Assembly (NCBI GenBank): GCA_947650285.1
Contig: CANTFL010000482.1
Location: 145,787-209,786 of the forward strand
From: Hyaloperonospora brassicae
Lineage: Eukaryota > Oomycota > Peronosporomycetes > Peronosporales > Peronosporaceae
Length of the DNA stretch: 64,000 nucleotides
Reading direction: 5' to 3'
The first letter of the stretch is position 1, and every line of letters starts with the position of its first letter. Below, piece after piece: positions 46,187-55,085 of this stretch. Under the pieces are notes generated by a model. It saw only the letters and a program-made list of their open reading frames with translations. It was not told where the DNA came from and did no database searches. The position numbers and the translations under genes were made by a program.

Positions 46187-47046
46187 GTAATGGGGTTACA
46201 CAACGTGTGTGGGTTACACTATGAATGGAGTCACACTCAAAATGATATTCGAATACCGTAATAGTTGTTAGGAGCTGACGTGTGTCAGCCACCATATTAC
46301 GCGATCTTTTAGGATGTATTAACTAGAACATAAGTGTCCATATTAAGTACGTTCTTCGTAAGTGTTCTTTCAATAAAATAAGGAACACAATTCAGCTCCC
46401 CTTTTGATCTGCTAAAGACATGTGCCTTTCAAAGGCGTCTTGCGATCGTTTAAGAGTCTAGCATACGCCTTGCTAAGGCAGCTACTCTTAGAGCAATCTG
46501 TGCTGTGATTTTCTGAATCGTTTGGTCCCCTGGAATAGGTACCGTAAGCTTTCTGAGCCTGTTGACTCTCTTATTCGGGTTCTTTGAACCAAAGTTGCTC
46601 GTAGAGCGTTAATTCTTCCTCTGGTTTTATAGGCTGTGTAGCTCCACTACATTTAGACTTATAGATTCACACAAAATTTAGAGCTATTGAGTCCTATTAC
46701 GGGACAAGTGATTCAGAAGATCACACGGCACTAAGTGTCCACTAACATATGCCTTGTAAAGATCTCTTACTCGTAGCGGTCACAGCGCAAGACTTAGAAG
46801 TGCAGAGTGTCAGAAGATCAGAAGGGGGACTGAACTTAATTTTGCTGTAAACACCTTACCTGAAACATTCATAATTTAGAACTAAGTCCTAAATTAATAC
46901 TATCAGAGGATTCCATGTCCGGTGGCTGACACGTATCAGCCCCCATAAACGAATAAGGACTTGTCGATATTGGGATCCAGAGAATTTTCTCATTGGTGTA
47001 TCCAACACAAACTAACCGGTTAGTAGCCGACGCACAATCCCGTTAC
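46187..47046 (+). repeat. Solitary LTR, second gypsy-like family, right copy
   Basis: The repeat starts TGTAATGGGGTTACA and ends ATCCCGTTACA. It shares a long direct alignment with 24350-25138, including CTGACGTGTGTCAGCC at 46275, GGCGTCTTGCGATCG and TCTGTGCTGTGATT. A second CTGACACGTATCAGCC lies near the end at 46926. Its start overlaps the decayed LTR of the right gypsy copy. Confidence 0.65.
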
Positions 47047-47298
47047 ACGAATCTTTTTTTAGCTATCTTATTTGCAAACTCAAGATTTGTAATTTCGCTC
47101 ACCACCTATTGCGCGCGTCGGGAAGATATTTGTGCAATATTTGGTTGATATTGTGGCCGTTATCAACCAATCGTGCAGTGGCGCCAAATACTACCTTCAA
47201 CGTAATATACCATTCTTGATTACTCGCAAGTGTCATACTGTTGAATTTATCACAATAGATAATATTTCACATTGACACCATATGTGACAATACCATGT
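47047..47298 (-). repeat. Gypsy LTR fragment, minus orientation
   Basis: On the minus strand the sequence contains GACGCGCGCAATAGGTGGTG, the diagnostic block of the gypsy LTR family, preceded by a decayed GGTTGATA repeat as in the intact LTR. It is truncated at the inverted repeat that starts at 47299. Confidence 0.55.
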
Positions 47299-47525
47299 AG
47301 AGTAAATCTCAAAACCAGTACCACAAATGCACAAAAGTCCAAAAACCAGTACTATACTCAACTCAAGTATAAAAAAAACACACTTAATAGTGCCAGCCAC
47401 ATTATACTTACCTGCAACATGGGACAAGAATCTGCTTGATTGCTAAGGAGAGCGAGACGGTAGTAAGTGAAACAGACAATGGCAGGAAGTTAGGCAGGAA
47501 GTAAGGCAACAAGTAAAGTAAATAA
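47299..47525 (+). repeat. Left outer inverted repeat (about 225 bp)
   Basis: The reverse complement aligns with 50535-50752 at high similarity, with small gaps. Shared blocks include CCTGTTTCACTTACTACCG-like, TCTTGTCCCATGTTGCAG and ACTGGTTTTGAGATTTACTC. Outside AGAGTAAATCTC at 47299 the similarity stops. Confidence 0.8.
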
Positions 47526-47778
47526 CGGGTTCTGCCGTATAATATTCCCTTTCCGAATATAATACCCTAATCATATTTTAAGGTACACAAACAGTGTTAT
47601 ACCGTGCCCATTAGTATACCATAAATTGTCATGGTAAAAAATCGTTTTGGACCAATTATTGCCTTAGATAAATGGATGGTAGCGGCTACTTAGAAAAGCC
47701 CGTTTACCCTCCATACGTTTAAATCACTAGATATAAAGCTCTCTTCGCATTAAAGACCTTCATCATCTAGTGCACACC

Positions 47779-49059
47779 ATGGCACCCAGGCGCGTTTCCA
47801 AGACCAACCTCGAGAAGCGGAAAGTGATCGGGTGGATCGAAGGTCCTGGTGGTGGGGTTCCTACGTGCGCATTAAAAAAAATTTCAAGCGGAGCAATGGT
47901 GGCAAGTGTCAGGGGCCCAGATTCGCTACTGGTGGAAGAATCGCGAAGCCATCACGAACTCCCCGGCGCTGCAGATGCGTGTGACAGGTGGCGGTAGACA
48001 CCCACGGCTTGGCGAGGTAGAGGATGTCCTGTATGATCAGATCGCCTCCTGATATCGAAGAAGGAAAAGGTGTCGCGTCAGTGGATTCAAGTATCCGCAC
48101 GCGAGCTCGCTAAAGATGAGCTGGACGACGTTGACTTCTGCGCATCGGACAATTGGCTCGCTCGCTACATGACTCGCTATGGCCTCTCTCTCCGACGGAC
48201 GACCAACCTCACCGTATTAAGTGACGACGAGCTCACTGCGCGTGCCGTGCCATTTCTTACGTACCTCTCGTCAAAGAAGATCGGGCTCAACCCCAGCGGC
48301 ACGATCCTGAAGGTAGAGACGGCATTATTCTTTGAAGACCCACGGCGCGCCACTGTGGACTTTGCCGGTGCAAATGTCATTTTGCGGTCTACAGTGTTTG
48401 CTTCGATGTGGATCACTGTTGCGCTTACCGTCACAGCCACGGGGACAAATCTGTCACCTTTTTTGATCTGGAAAGGCGCGAAAAAACCGATCTAGAAGAG
48501 CGGCGCGGTTTACGTTGCGTATCAAGAGCGTGCCTGGATGAACAGTGAGCCTCTCATTAAGTGGATTGACATGATGTTTTCAGCGCTTCTGAACTTCTGC
48601 GACGGCAAAGAGTTCGTGTGGGACTAGATGCTAGCGCATATAGCGAAGGACGTCAAGGCGAAGTTCCTCAGCAATAAAATCGATATGATGATTTTTCCTG
48701 GAGGTCTAACGCCGTATCTGCAAACAGGGGACATTGGAATATTCAAGTCGTTTAAAGATTGCCTATCGAGCGTGATTGACACCTTGAAGAGATCTGATCG
48801 GGTGCAGTACACCAAGAACGAAAATTCGCGGCCACCGAGCGTGAAGGAGGTGGTGGCGTGGGTCATCAATTTGTGGAAAGCTGTCCCCAACGATGTTGTC
48901 CGCAACTCAATTGCCGCATCTGGGTTCGCTGTATACTACCGCGACTGTCACATTGCCAAGCACGACGTGTACGGTGGACTCTTTCTGAGTAAATGGGTGA
49001 GTGCTGACGAAGAACCCCCTGATGATGCAGATGGTGCTGATATTGCAGATGAGTTCTGA
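47779..49059 (+). pseudogene. Tigger/pogo-like transposase, inactivated
   Basis: Three parts are readable. First, an N-terminal psq-type helix-turn-helix starts MAPRRVSKTNLEKRKVIGWI. After a frameshift at the A-run near 47873 it continues AEQWWQVSGAQIRYWWKNRE. Second, after another frameshift near 48045, a CENP-B-type DNA-binding domain (KVSRQWIQVSARELA, ASDNWLARYMTRYGLSLRR). Third, the DDE domain. Its first catalytic block reads KVETALFFEDPR where the family has M-D-E-T, so the first Asp is Val (codon at 48313). The second Asp is present (VWD before a TAG at 48625), and PGGLTPYLQTGDIGIFKSFKD carries the third. Two in-frame TAG codons, at 48493 and 48625, interrupt one continuous frame. It is inactive. 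Confidence 0.85.
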
Positions 49060-49189
49060 CGATCGATTCGTTGAATAGACGCTTTTCATTTTTGTGTGTG
49101 CAGCTCTTTTCTTGTGCATTGCAATAAATCTAAAATAAAAGGACTTACGTGGCGGTTCCAGATCCATCCTACGGGGGTTCTATCTGTGC

Positions 49190-49256
49190 GATTGCTGCTG
49201 AATTTGAACCCGGATTTTGTGTAACTGACAGCCTGCTACACCACTCCACCACTGCC
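49190..49256 (-). ncRNA. tRNA-like A/B-box sequence (SINE or tRNA relic)
   Basis: On the minus strand TGGTGGAGTGG (49251-49241) matches a Pol III A box and GGTTCAAATTC (49210-49200) a B box at 9 of 11 positions. They are separated by about 30 bases, a tRNA-like spacing. The acceptor stem does not pair, so this is not an intact tRNA. It lies between the Tigger transposase and its right terminal repeat. Confidence 0.3.
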
Positions 49257-49439
49257 GTCGTTTATTATCCGAGAGAAATTATTTTGTATATAAAAATGTG
49301 AATTTATAGTGCACCCTGCCTAATACAATACCCTTTTTAAAATTAGGGTAGAATAGGGGAATGTAATACGGTATATTGATTGGCAAAACCCGTAATACAT
49401 TTTTAGCCCTTTTGCGCCCGGTGTTTACTTACTAAATAG

Positions 49440-50350
49440 CTACCAGCTACCATCGTGTCTCTATCAAATCGTCTTGTTTTGCAGCCTTAATTAAGGTCGG
49501 CATAATACTGTTGAAGGAATGATTGAAGCAGCTGGCGAGATGCCTTCGGGAACACGCGCGGGTAAAAGCGGTGGGCCCATTCCGAACGGGTCTGCGTACG
49601 TCATCAACTGTTTCTCCTCTTGCGGTGCCATTATCTGCGGCTGGCGGTGCTCTAGTGGCGGCAGTGGCTGCTGGAACGCAACTGGACCCTGTGGAGCTAC
49701 GGGGGCGCCAAATGAGACAATGAGTAGATCCCTTTTGACCGTCGCGAGATGTTGTTGCGAAGGCGGCGCTTGATCCATGTAGGCTTGGGCTGGAGGAATC
49801 TGCTGCTGATGGCGGTGGTATTTGCTCTAGCTCGATGTACGAACGCGTGGAGGTACAAATTGCTTGACGGGTAGCAGTAATCGTGGAGCGTGCGTTCGCC
49901 CCGACACGTCGAGCCCCAGGCATTGGGGCCGGTGCACCGAAATGACGCCAAAGATAGCCGAAGCAAACATGTGCCGAGCGTCGATGGTGCCATATGCATC
50001 ATCATCGTTTATGGGATTGTAGTTCTCGAAGTTGCTCGGGCTAGCGTACTCTTGCTGCGGCTGGATGTTGGGAAGACTGGGGAGGGTAAGGTCCCTGTCC
50101 GCCAATAGCGGCAATAGGTGGATGCGTAGCAAACTTACCTTGTACCCGTAGATGCCCTAATTACATTGATTAGACGGATTGGGCAGGCCAGTGCCCACAG
50201 GTATGCCGGCTCCAGTTGGACCAGGTGCGAGGTTGTCGGGTGTGGGTATACCCATAGGACCCCACACGTTCTTGAAAACTCCGCGCTTTCCAGCATCGAA
50301 GCCCGTAATAGGGTCTGGGCCATTAGATCGCCAAGCCTAGGCATGCCGCC
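49440..50350 (-). pseudogene. Broken Gln/Pro-rich coding fragments (captured gene?)
   Basis: A GC-rich block has long open pieces on the minus strand in changing frames. One reads QEYASPSNFENYNPINDDDAYG, in part of 49827-50132. Another, at 49491-49778, reads MDQAPPSQQHLATVKRDLL and then repeats of Pro, Gln and Ala ending MTYADPFGMGPPLLP. I recognise no domain. The codon-like composition in AT-rich surroundings, and its position between the outer inverted repeats, suggest a gene fragment carried by a transposon. Stops and frame changes show that it is not functional. Confidence 0.4.
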
Positions 50351-50534
50351 CTGACCACCGATGTTACCTCAATCGTTCACCCCGAACGATCATTGCTGGT
50401 CCACAAGGGGAAGATTGGTCGGACACGGAAATAAGGCTTCTACAGCTGCGTACATGACGATTCAAAAGAGGCACGAAAGGAGCTGGTAGCTATATGAACT
50501 GTTAGCATTGGCCACAAAAGGGTATATCATATGT

Positions 50535-50752
50535 ATTTCAACTTTATTGCTGCCGCACTTGCTGCCATTGCCTGTTTCACTTACTACCGTCTCGCTCTCC
50601 CTAGCAATGAAGCAGTTTCTTGTCCCATGTTGCAGCTAAGTATAATGTGGTTGGCACTATTTAGCGTGTTTTTTATACTTGAGTTGGGTATGGTATTGGT
50701 TTTGGTTTTGGGCCTTTTGTACATTTGTGGAACTGGTTTTGAGATTTACTCT
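50535..50752 (-). repeat. Right outer inverted repeat (about 220 bp)
   Basis: The inverted counterpart of 47299-47525. Similarity ends at GAGATTTACTCT near 50752. Both copies contain an open frame with the same hydrophobic peptide (VFFILEL, CGTGFEIYS), which only reflects the shared DNA. Confidence 0.8.
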
Positions 50753-50759
50753 TGTTTTA

Positions 50760-51300
50760 GTTGTTATAACTAGTGGAAGAAAAGACAACGGCAGAACATA
50801 CATCAGCCAAATGGTACAGAAATCCTCGATTCACTTTCTAGCTCAAGCCAGTTTTCTCCTTAGTCTCTCTTACAGGCAGCCCACTCGGGAAGAATCCTCC
50901 GTCAATGGAGCGGAAGTTGGTGATGTTCCGCTCTGGGTATGTTGCGCTGGCCATCGTCGGTTGCAGGTAATGGGGTGGGGACGACACGAAGATTGGAGGT
51001 GCTCCCGCGCCACGCGTCGGTGCTTCAGCAGTCACGCATTTAACCGTCCTGCGGGCCGCATCCGCGACTACAAAGGTGACGATACTAAGACCAGAGGCGT
51101 TTGCCGCACCGCGCGTTATTGCTTTGGCAATCGCACATACCGTTTAGGAAGGTCGCTCGCGCGATCGTACAATGAATCGTATATCATCACGACGACGGTC
51201 TCCATGTTCCGCGCCTTTGCTTCGGCGATGCGCCCCTTCGATCGTCGGCCGCGTAAGCAGTCGCCACGTCGGAGTAGGCGTTGAGCTGAGACGCTTTTTA
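50760..51300 (-). pseudogene. Coding-like minus-strand remnant, unknown
   Basis: A GC-rich patch with minus-strand pieces such as EAKARNMETVVVMIYDSLYDR (one frame). After a frame change comes AIAKAITRGAANASGLSIVTF, leading to the open frame 50838-51035 (TMASATYPERNITNFRSIDGGF). It appears to be a broken gene, but no family is recognised. Confidence 0.3.
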
Positions 51301-52781
51301 CTTCTCGGCTGCACAGGGCAGCGTCGCACTAAGAGCGCTTGAACGATAGGCTCGCTCTGGGCTTGGACAGGTCGATTTCAAATCACATTACTCCTCGCCT
51401 CATATCCTGTCGGAGACCCCACGTTTTGGTTTTGGTTGGATCGCAAAGCCTGGCTCGGCTGACTGTGGTCATCTTCGTACGTATAGCTATGTCGATAGAC
51501 GCACATGAATCTCTCTCAATCACTACGACGTGCCATTCGTGTCTCGATCAGCAACGTATGCCACGTTTACTCGTCATCAACACGAAGCGTTGACGTCGTG
51601 TCGAAAGACGCGAGTGCTACTGTCGCGGGCATCTCGCGAAAAAGATTTGACGTTGCAGTCCAACCACCGGCGGTACTTGACGCTATCGAGGCTTCGACTG
51701 TCGTCAGCATTCAGACATGCGGAGCTGCAGCCACCTGCAACACGTGTTTGCTTGTCACAAAGTATTGAGGCCCATGGAAAGACGTACATTGTTGCTTCAT
51801 AAAACCTACGGCTGCGGATCAAATCTCCTCGCATGTGTGGGTTGGTCTCTGTACTGGTTGTAGACACACCACTACTTTCTCATGTGGGCTCGAGACCAAC
51901 AACAGCAAAGCAGCGAACACTTTGGAAAGACAGTCAACCGGCTCCCTTCTCTCGGCAGGAAGGCCTCCCCATATTGGGGCCAGGTGATAGGGGGGAGACC
52001 TTCGTGGTACCATGTGCGTCACGAGAGGCAGAGCAGAGTTCGCAGGACGTAAGCAGAGGTGCGGATTACAACAGGAGCAACAGACTAGCCATTCCGAGAT
52101 GTTCAGCACGTCGACAAAGCACACGAGCACCTACAAGCAAACACGTGCAAGTTTCTACCCTCCCAGAACCTGTTTTTCTCGTCGCCGTCACGTTTGCCGC
52201 GCAGGAGTTTCAGCCCCACAAAGAGAACTCCGACTGGAGGCGATGCTGTCCATTCCAAGTCAGTGCGGAGGACACGCCAGGGATGAGTCAAACGGCCTGT
52301 CTTGGATAGCACAAGTGGTTCCCAGCCCCCCTGATCGTAAGGCGCCCTTCGCACTCTGTCTACCCCGCCCCAGCTTGGTCGCCGACCACACGTGTTCTTT
52401 GCAAAGTGGCCTTGTAACGTCCGGCGTCCAGCGCTAGTAGAATGAGCCAGAGAATAGTAGGACCATCAAATCTCGGCGGAAGAACGGGAAGTGTTCGTAC
52501 AGACAGTTCTTGCTCGGCCATGAAAATTCGATGGACGGGCCGAAGCTTTCTTTCCTGCGACCAATACGACCGACGACTAACTGCACAAAGGGACGAGAGT
52601 CAGTGACGACCATGACCTCCGCGGCAGCTCCAAGTGCATAGGCCATTTGACGTGTGTCTCTAGAGTCCTTTTATAGTCGTCTCTACAGGTTCTTGCTGCT
52701 TGCCACTCACTCACTCGAGAACTTGCCACTTAGAGCGCACACACACAGCAACCGCAAAAGATAGTCGTCGTCGTCGAACCA
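51301..52781. other. Region upstream of the first SKN1-like gene
   Basis: Overlapping medium frames occur on both strands (for example 51833-52309 plus, 51819-52130 minus, 52434-52646 minus), but none shows a domain. GC is closer to that of coding DNA than in the decayed areas. The last 100 bp contain a CACTCACTCACTC run at 52704-52716 and an ACACACAC run just before the start codon. Similar CACTCAC runs lie upstream of the second SKN1-like gene, so they may belong to the promoters. Confidence 0.4.
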
Positions 52782-55085
52782 ATGCACTTTCGACAGTACT
52801 CAGTGTACACTATGGCCGTGACGTGGGCAGTCATGATCGCATCAAGCGTCGGTGGAAAGAATTCCGTGTCCTATGGTATCACGTACCCGACCAAGTCCGG
52901 TATCAAGCTTTGGGTCGACCCTGCAACGCCGGCTGATCGTCAGAGCTACATCAGCTCCCGTGGTCGACAGTGGGATCTCGTCATGAGTGACGAGTTCAAC
53001 ACGCCGGGCCGTAGCTTTCGACCGGGTGACGACCATCTCTGGACGTCTCTTGAGAAACCCGATGGCGTGAATGGAGCCCTCGAGCTCTATTCGCACAATA
53101 TGACCTCCACGCGATGCGACACTGATGGCACGTGCTACTTCTACATCAAGTCCGTGGACGAACCCAATACGATCACCGTCTACGACATGTATACGCACCC
53201 GCCTAAGTTCACGGACGCCTACTTTTTCTACCGATCAGCGATGGTGCAGTCGTGGAACAAGTTTTGCTACCAAGGAGGAATGGTCGAAACACGGGTACAG
53301 CTTCCTGGTGTAATCTCCCCCGAGTCGAAGAACCCGGACTTAGCAAATGGCAAAGACCAGCGCGTCAAAGCCAACATGTACTACCCAACATGGCCCGGCA
53401 TCTGGATGATGGGGAATCTCGGTCGAGCAATTTTCTCGGCTTCGACGAACCGGATGTGGCCGTTTTCGTACAACAAGTGCGAGCCTGACCTCTTTGACCC
53501 AAGCTACCAGCGCATCAGTGCTTGTGACGACAATCCGGGCTACGGGTTGAACCCAAATCAAGGTCGAGGGGCACCGGAGATTGACGTGCTGGAAGGTGGC
53601 GGAACTTTGGTGTCCTCGTCGATTCAGCTTGGTCCAGGCATGCCTGATGTGTACCGTCCCATGTATACCGACCCTAACCAGGATCCACCCTCGTGCGTGT
53701 ACAGGGGCACATGTAAGACACCAGGTGCGAATGCTCCTAGTGTCCCGACGGCTCTTTACAAGAAACGTGGGTACAAAACGTGGTACCAAGGTCTCCGGTA
53801 TTCGTCAAATAACTTCTGCAAGCCAGATGCCGGTGAACAGCAGTCGTACAGCTCCATTGCGGCCTCATTGAACAAAGGGATCACCGAGAATGCGTGCACG
53901 AACGACATCTGTCCTGCCTCGTTCGATGTTAATGGTGATCTGAGTCCGATCGACGGCAAAGGTGGAGATCGCTGGGGCATCAACTCGAATGGCACTTGCT
54001 ACGCGCTCATTAACCTTCACACTGGAGCTTACCTGTGCGATCCCGACAACACATTCCACAAGTGTGTAAAACCTCGAGACGAGGCGAAGACGCCAAAGTC
54101 CAACGCCATGAGCTCGTTCAACTACCAAATGGACGCGATCTCTGCAAATTGGCCTCTGCACCTCGGGGCGTACACGGACTATGTGACGTATCAGCTCGAG
54201 TGGGTCACTGGAAAAAAGGGATATGTACGATGGATGCTACAAGGTATTCCGCTGTACGAGATACCGGCCAAGTCGATCTGGGATGTCCCGCAGAATGCGA
54301 GTAGAACGAACCCGGAGAAACTGATGCTGGAGGAGCCCATGTACATCATCTTCAACGTGGCTCTCTCGAAGGAGTGGAGTGCGGCGCCTCCGAACCCAGG
54401 AAAAGAGTGTCGTGGGGATGGTAAGGATGCAGTTGCAAATTCGATCTGCGATGCGTTTCCGCTGTACTTGAAGATGGACTACGTTCGCCTGTACCAGGAC
54501 ATGGGAGACGATTTGGACGACGACAACTATATGCAACTTGGCTGCGACCCCAAAAGCCATCCGACGAAGAAATGGATTGATGCGCACATGGACGAGTATC
54601 AAGATGATGACAATCCTCACAGGGAGGTAGCCGGCAAGGCTTTTTGCACCATAAACGACGATTGCACGATTGTGGGAGGTGTGGGAAAGAGGGTGTTGAA
54701 AACCGGAAAGTGTGTCAAAGGACGCTGTCATTGCCTATATCCGATGGCATGGGGTGGACCTCGCTGTACCACGGCCATATCCGGTTCCTCTGGTGTCCAT
54801 GCCAAAAGGATTTCTATCTCTACTAACGCGTACGGACCTGCTTTTGGCATGTCGATTAGCGTCGGGGGCATCATGATGCTCATGACATGCTTTTTTGTCG
54901 TAGCATCGGTGAAAAGGGAGAAAAGAGCTGCGGCGTTGTTGAAAAATCAGATCAAGTTTTTTCCGAATATGAGCAATCGACTGCGCTCGAATGACACCTC
55001 GATCAAATATGGCGAGCCATCCACCAGTGCCCGTGGAAATGCTTATCACCTGCAGCAAGACAACTATAGTCAGAATTTCGTCTGA
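52782..55085 (+). CDS. SKN1/KRE6-like beta-glucan assembly protein
   Basis: An intact, intronless 767-residue protein. A hydrophobic N-terminus (about residues 11-24, MAVTWAVMIASSV) acts as signal sequence; the second Met at 11 could equally be the start. The body is a GH16-like fold of the SKN1/KRE6 family, with WDLVMSDEFN at 64-73, DDHLWTSLEKPDGVNGALE at 83-101, YPTWPGIWMMGNLGRAIF at 201-218 and the catalytic-type motif EIDVLE at 266-271. Near the C-terminus is a Cys-rich EGF-like segment (CVKGRCHCLYPMAWGGPRC), then a membrane span at about 688-710, a basic stop-transfer KREKR and a 57-residue cytosolic tail ending DNYSQNFV. In yeast these proteins are needed for beta-1,6-glucan. In oomycetes they probably help build wall glucans from a secretory membrane. 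A related gene lies 5.6 kb away, facing it. Confidence 0.93.
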   Translation: MHFRQYSVYTMAVTWAVMIASSVGGKNSVSYGITYPTKSGIKLWVDPATPADRQSYISSRGRQWDLVMSDEFNTPGRSFRPGDDHLWTSLEKPDGVNGALELYSHNMTSTRCDTDGTCYFYIKSVDEPNTITVYDMYTHPPKFTDAYFFYRSAMVQSWNKFCYQGGMVETRVQLPGVISPESKNPDLANGKDQRVKANMYYPTWPGIWMMGNLGRAIFSASTNRMWPFSYNKCEPDLFDPSYQRISACDDNPGYGLNPNQGRGAPEIDVLEGGGTLVSSSIQLGPGMPDVYRPMYTDPNQDPPSCVYRGTCKTPGANAPSVPTALYKKRGYKTWYQGLRYSSNNFCKPDAGEQQSYSSIAASLNKGITENACTNDICPASFDVNGDLSPIDGKGGDRWGINSNGTCYALINLHTGAYLCDPDNTFHKCVKPRDEAKTPKSNAMSSFNYQMDAISANWPLHLGAYTDYVTYQLEWVTGKKGYVRWMLQGIPLYEIPAKSIWDVPQNASRTNPEKLMLEEPMYIIFNVALSKEWSAAPPNPGKECRGDGKDAVANSICDAFPLYLKMDYVRLYQDMGDDLDDDNYMQLGCDPKSHPTKKWIDAHMDEYQDDDNPHREVAGKAFCTINDDCTIVGGVGKRVLKTGKCVKGRCHCLYPMAWGGPRCTTAISGSSGVHAKRISISTNAYGPAFGMSISVGGIMMLMTCFFVVASVKREKRAAALLKNQIKFFPNMSNRLRSNDTSIKYGEPSTSARGNAYHLQQDNYSQNFV

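Larger units (their letters stand above)
41757..46200 (-). mobile_element. Heavily decayed gypsy copy (minus strand)
   Basis: Read on the minus strand, a degenerate 5' LTR (46200 to about 45866) is followed by TGGTAGCACTTTTTGATCCG, the same post-LTR primer-site sequence as in the intact element. Next come a gag zinc knuckle (CNRCHLDRHDAYKC at about 44785-44835) and a protease region (frame 44330-44548, KIEVVKDLSLLIVLNVG aligning with the DCGA region; the catalytic DCGA has become LNVG). The reverse transcriptase and RNase H lie in the inverted-repeat tract. Everything is frameshifted. Its inner end before 41757 fades. Confidence 0.75.
47533..49373 (+). mobile_element. Tigger/pogo-like DNA transposon
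   Basis: About 1.84 kb with degenerate terminal inverted repeats of about 50 bp. The left end reads TGCCGTATAATATTCCC with AATACCCTAATCATATTTTAA further in. The reverse complement of the right end reads TACCGTATTACATTCCC with CTACCCTAATTTTAAAAA further in. Between them lies one transposase gene on the plus strand. Pogo-type elements duplicate TA; the right end has TA and the left TG, so the duplication has probably mutated. Confidence 0.75.

Noticed and set aside
50679..51284. 201-codon plus-strand frame
   Set aside because: The first part is the translated inverted repeat (Trp/Phe/Leu-rich) and the rest is Arg-rich sequence opposite a coding-like minus-strand stretch.
51833..52309. Plus-strand frames of 158 and 141 codons upstream of the first SKN1-like gene
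   Set aside because: Two overlapping frames compete, neither has a domain, a signal peptide or a clear start context, and the opposite strand is open too.
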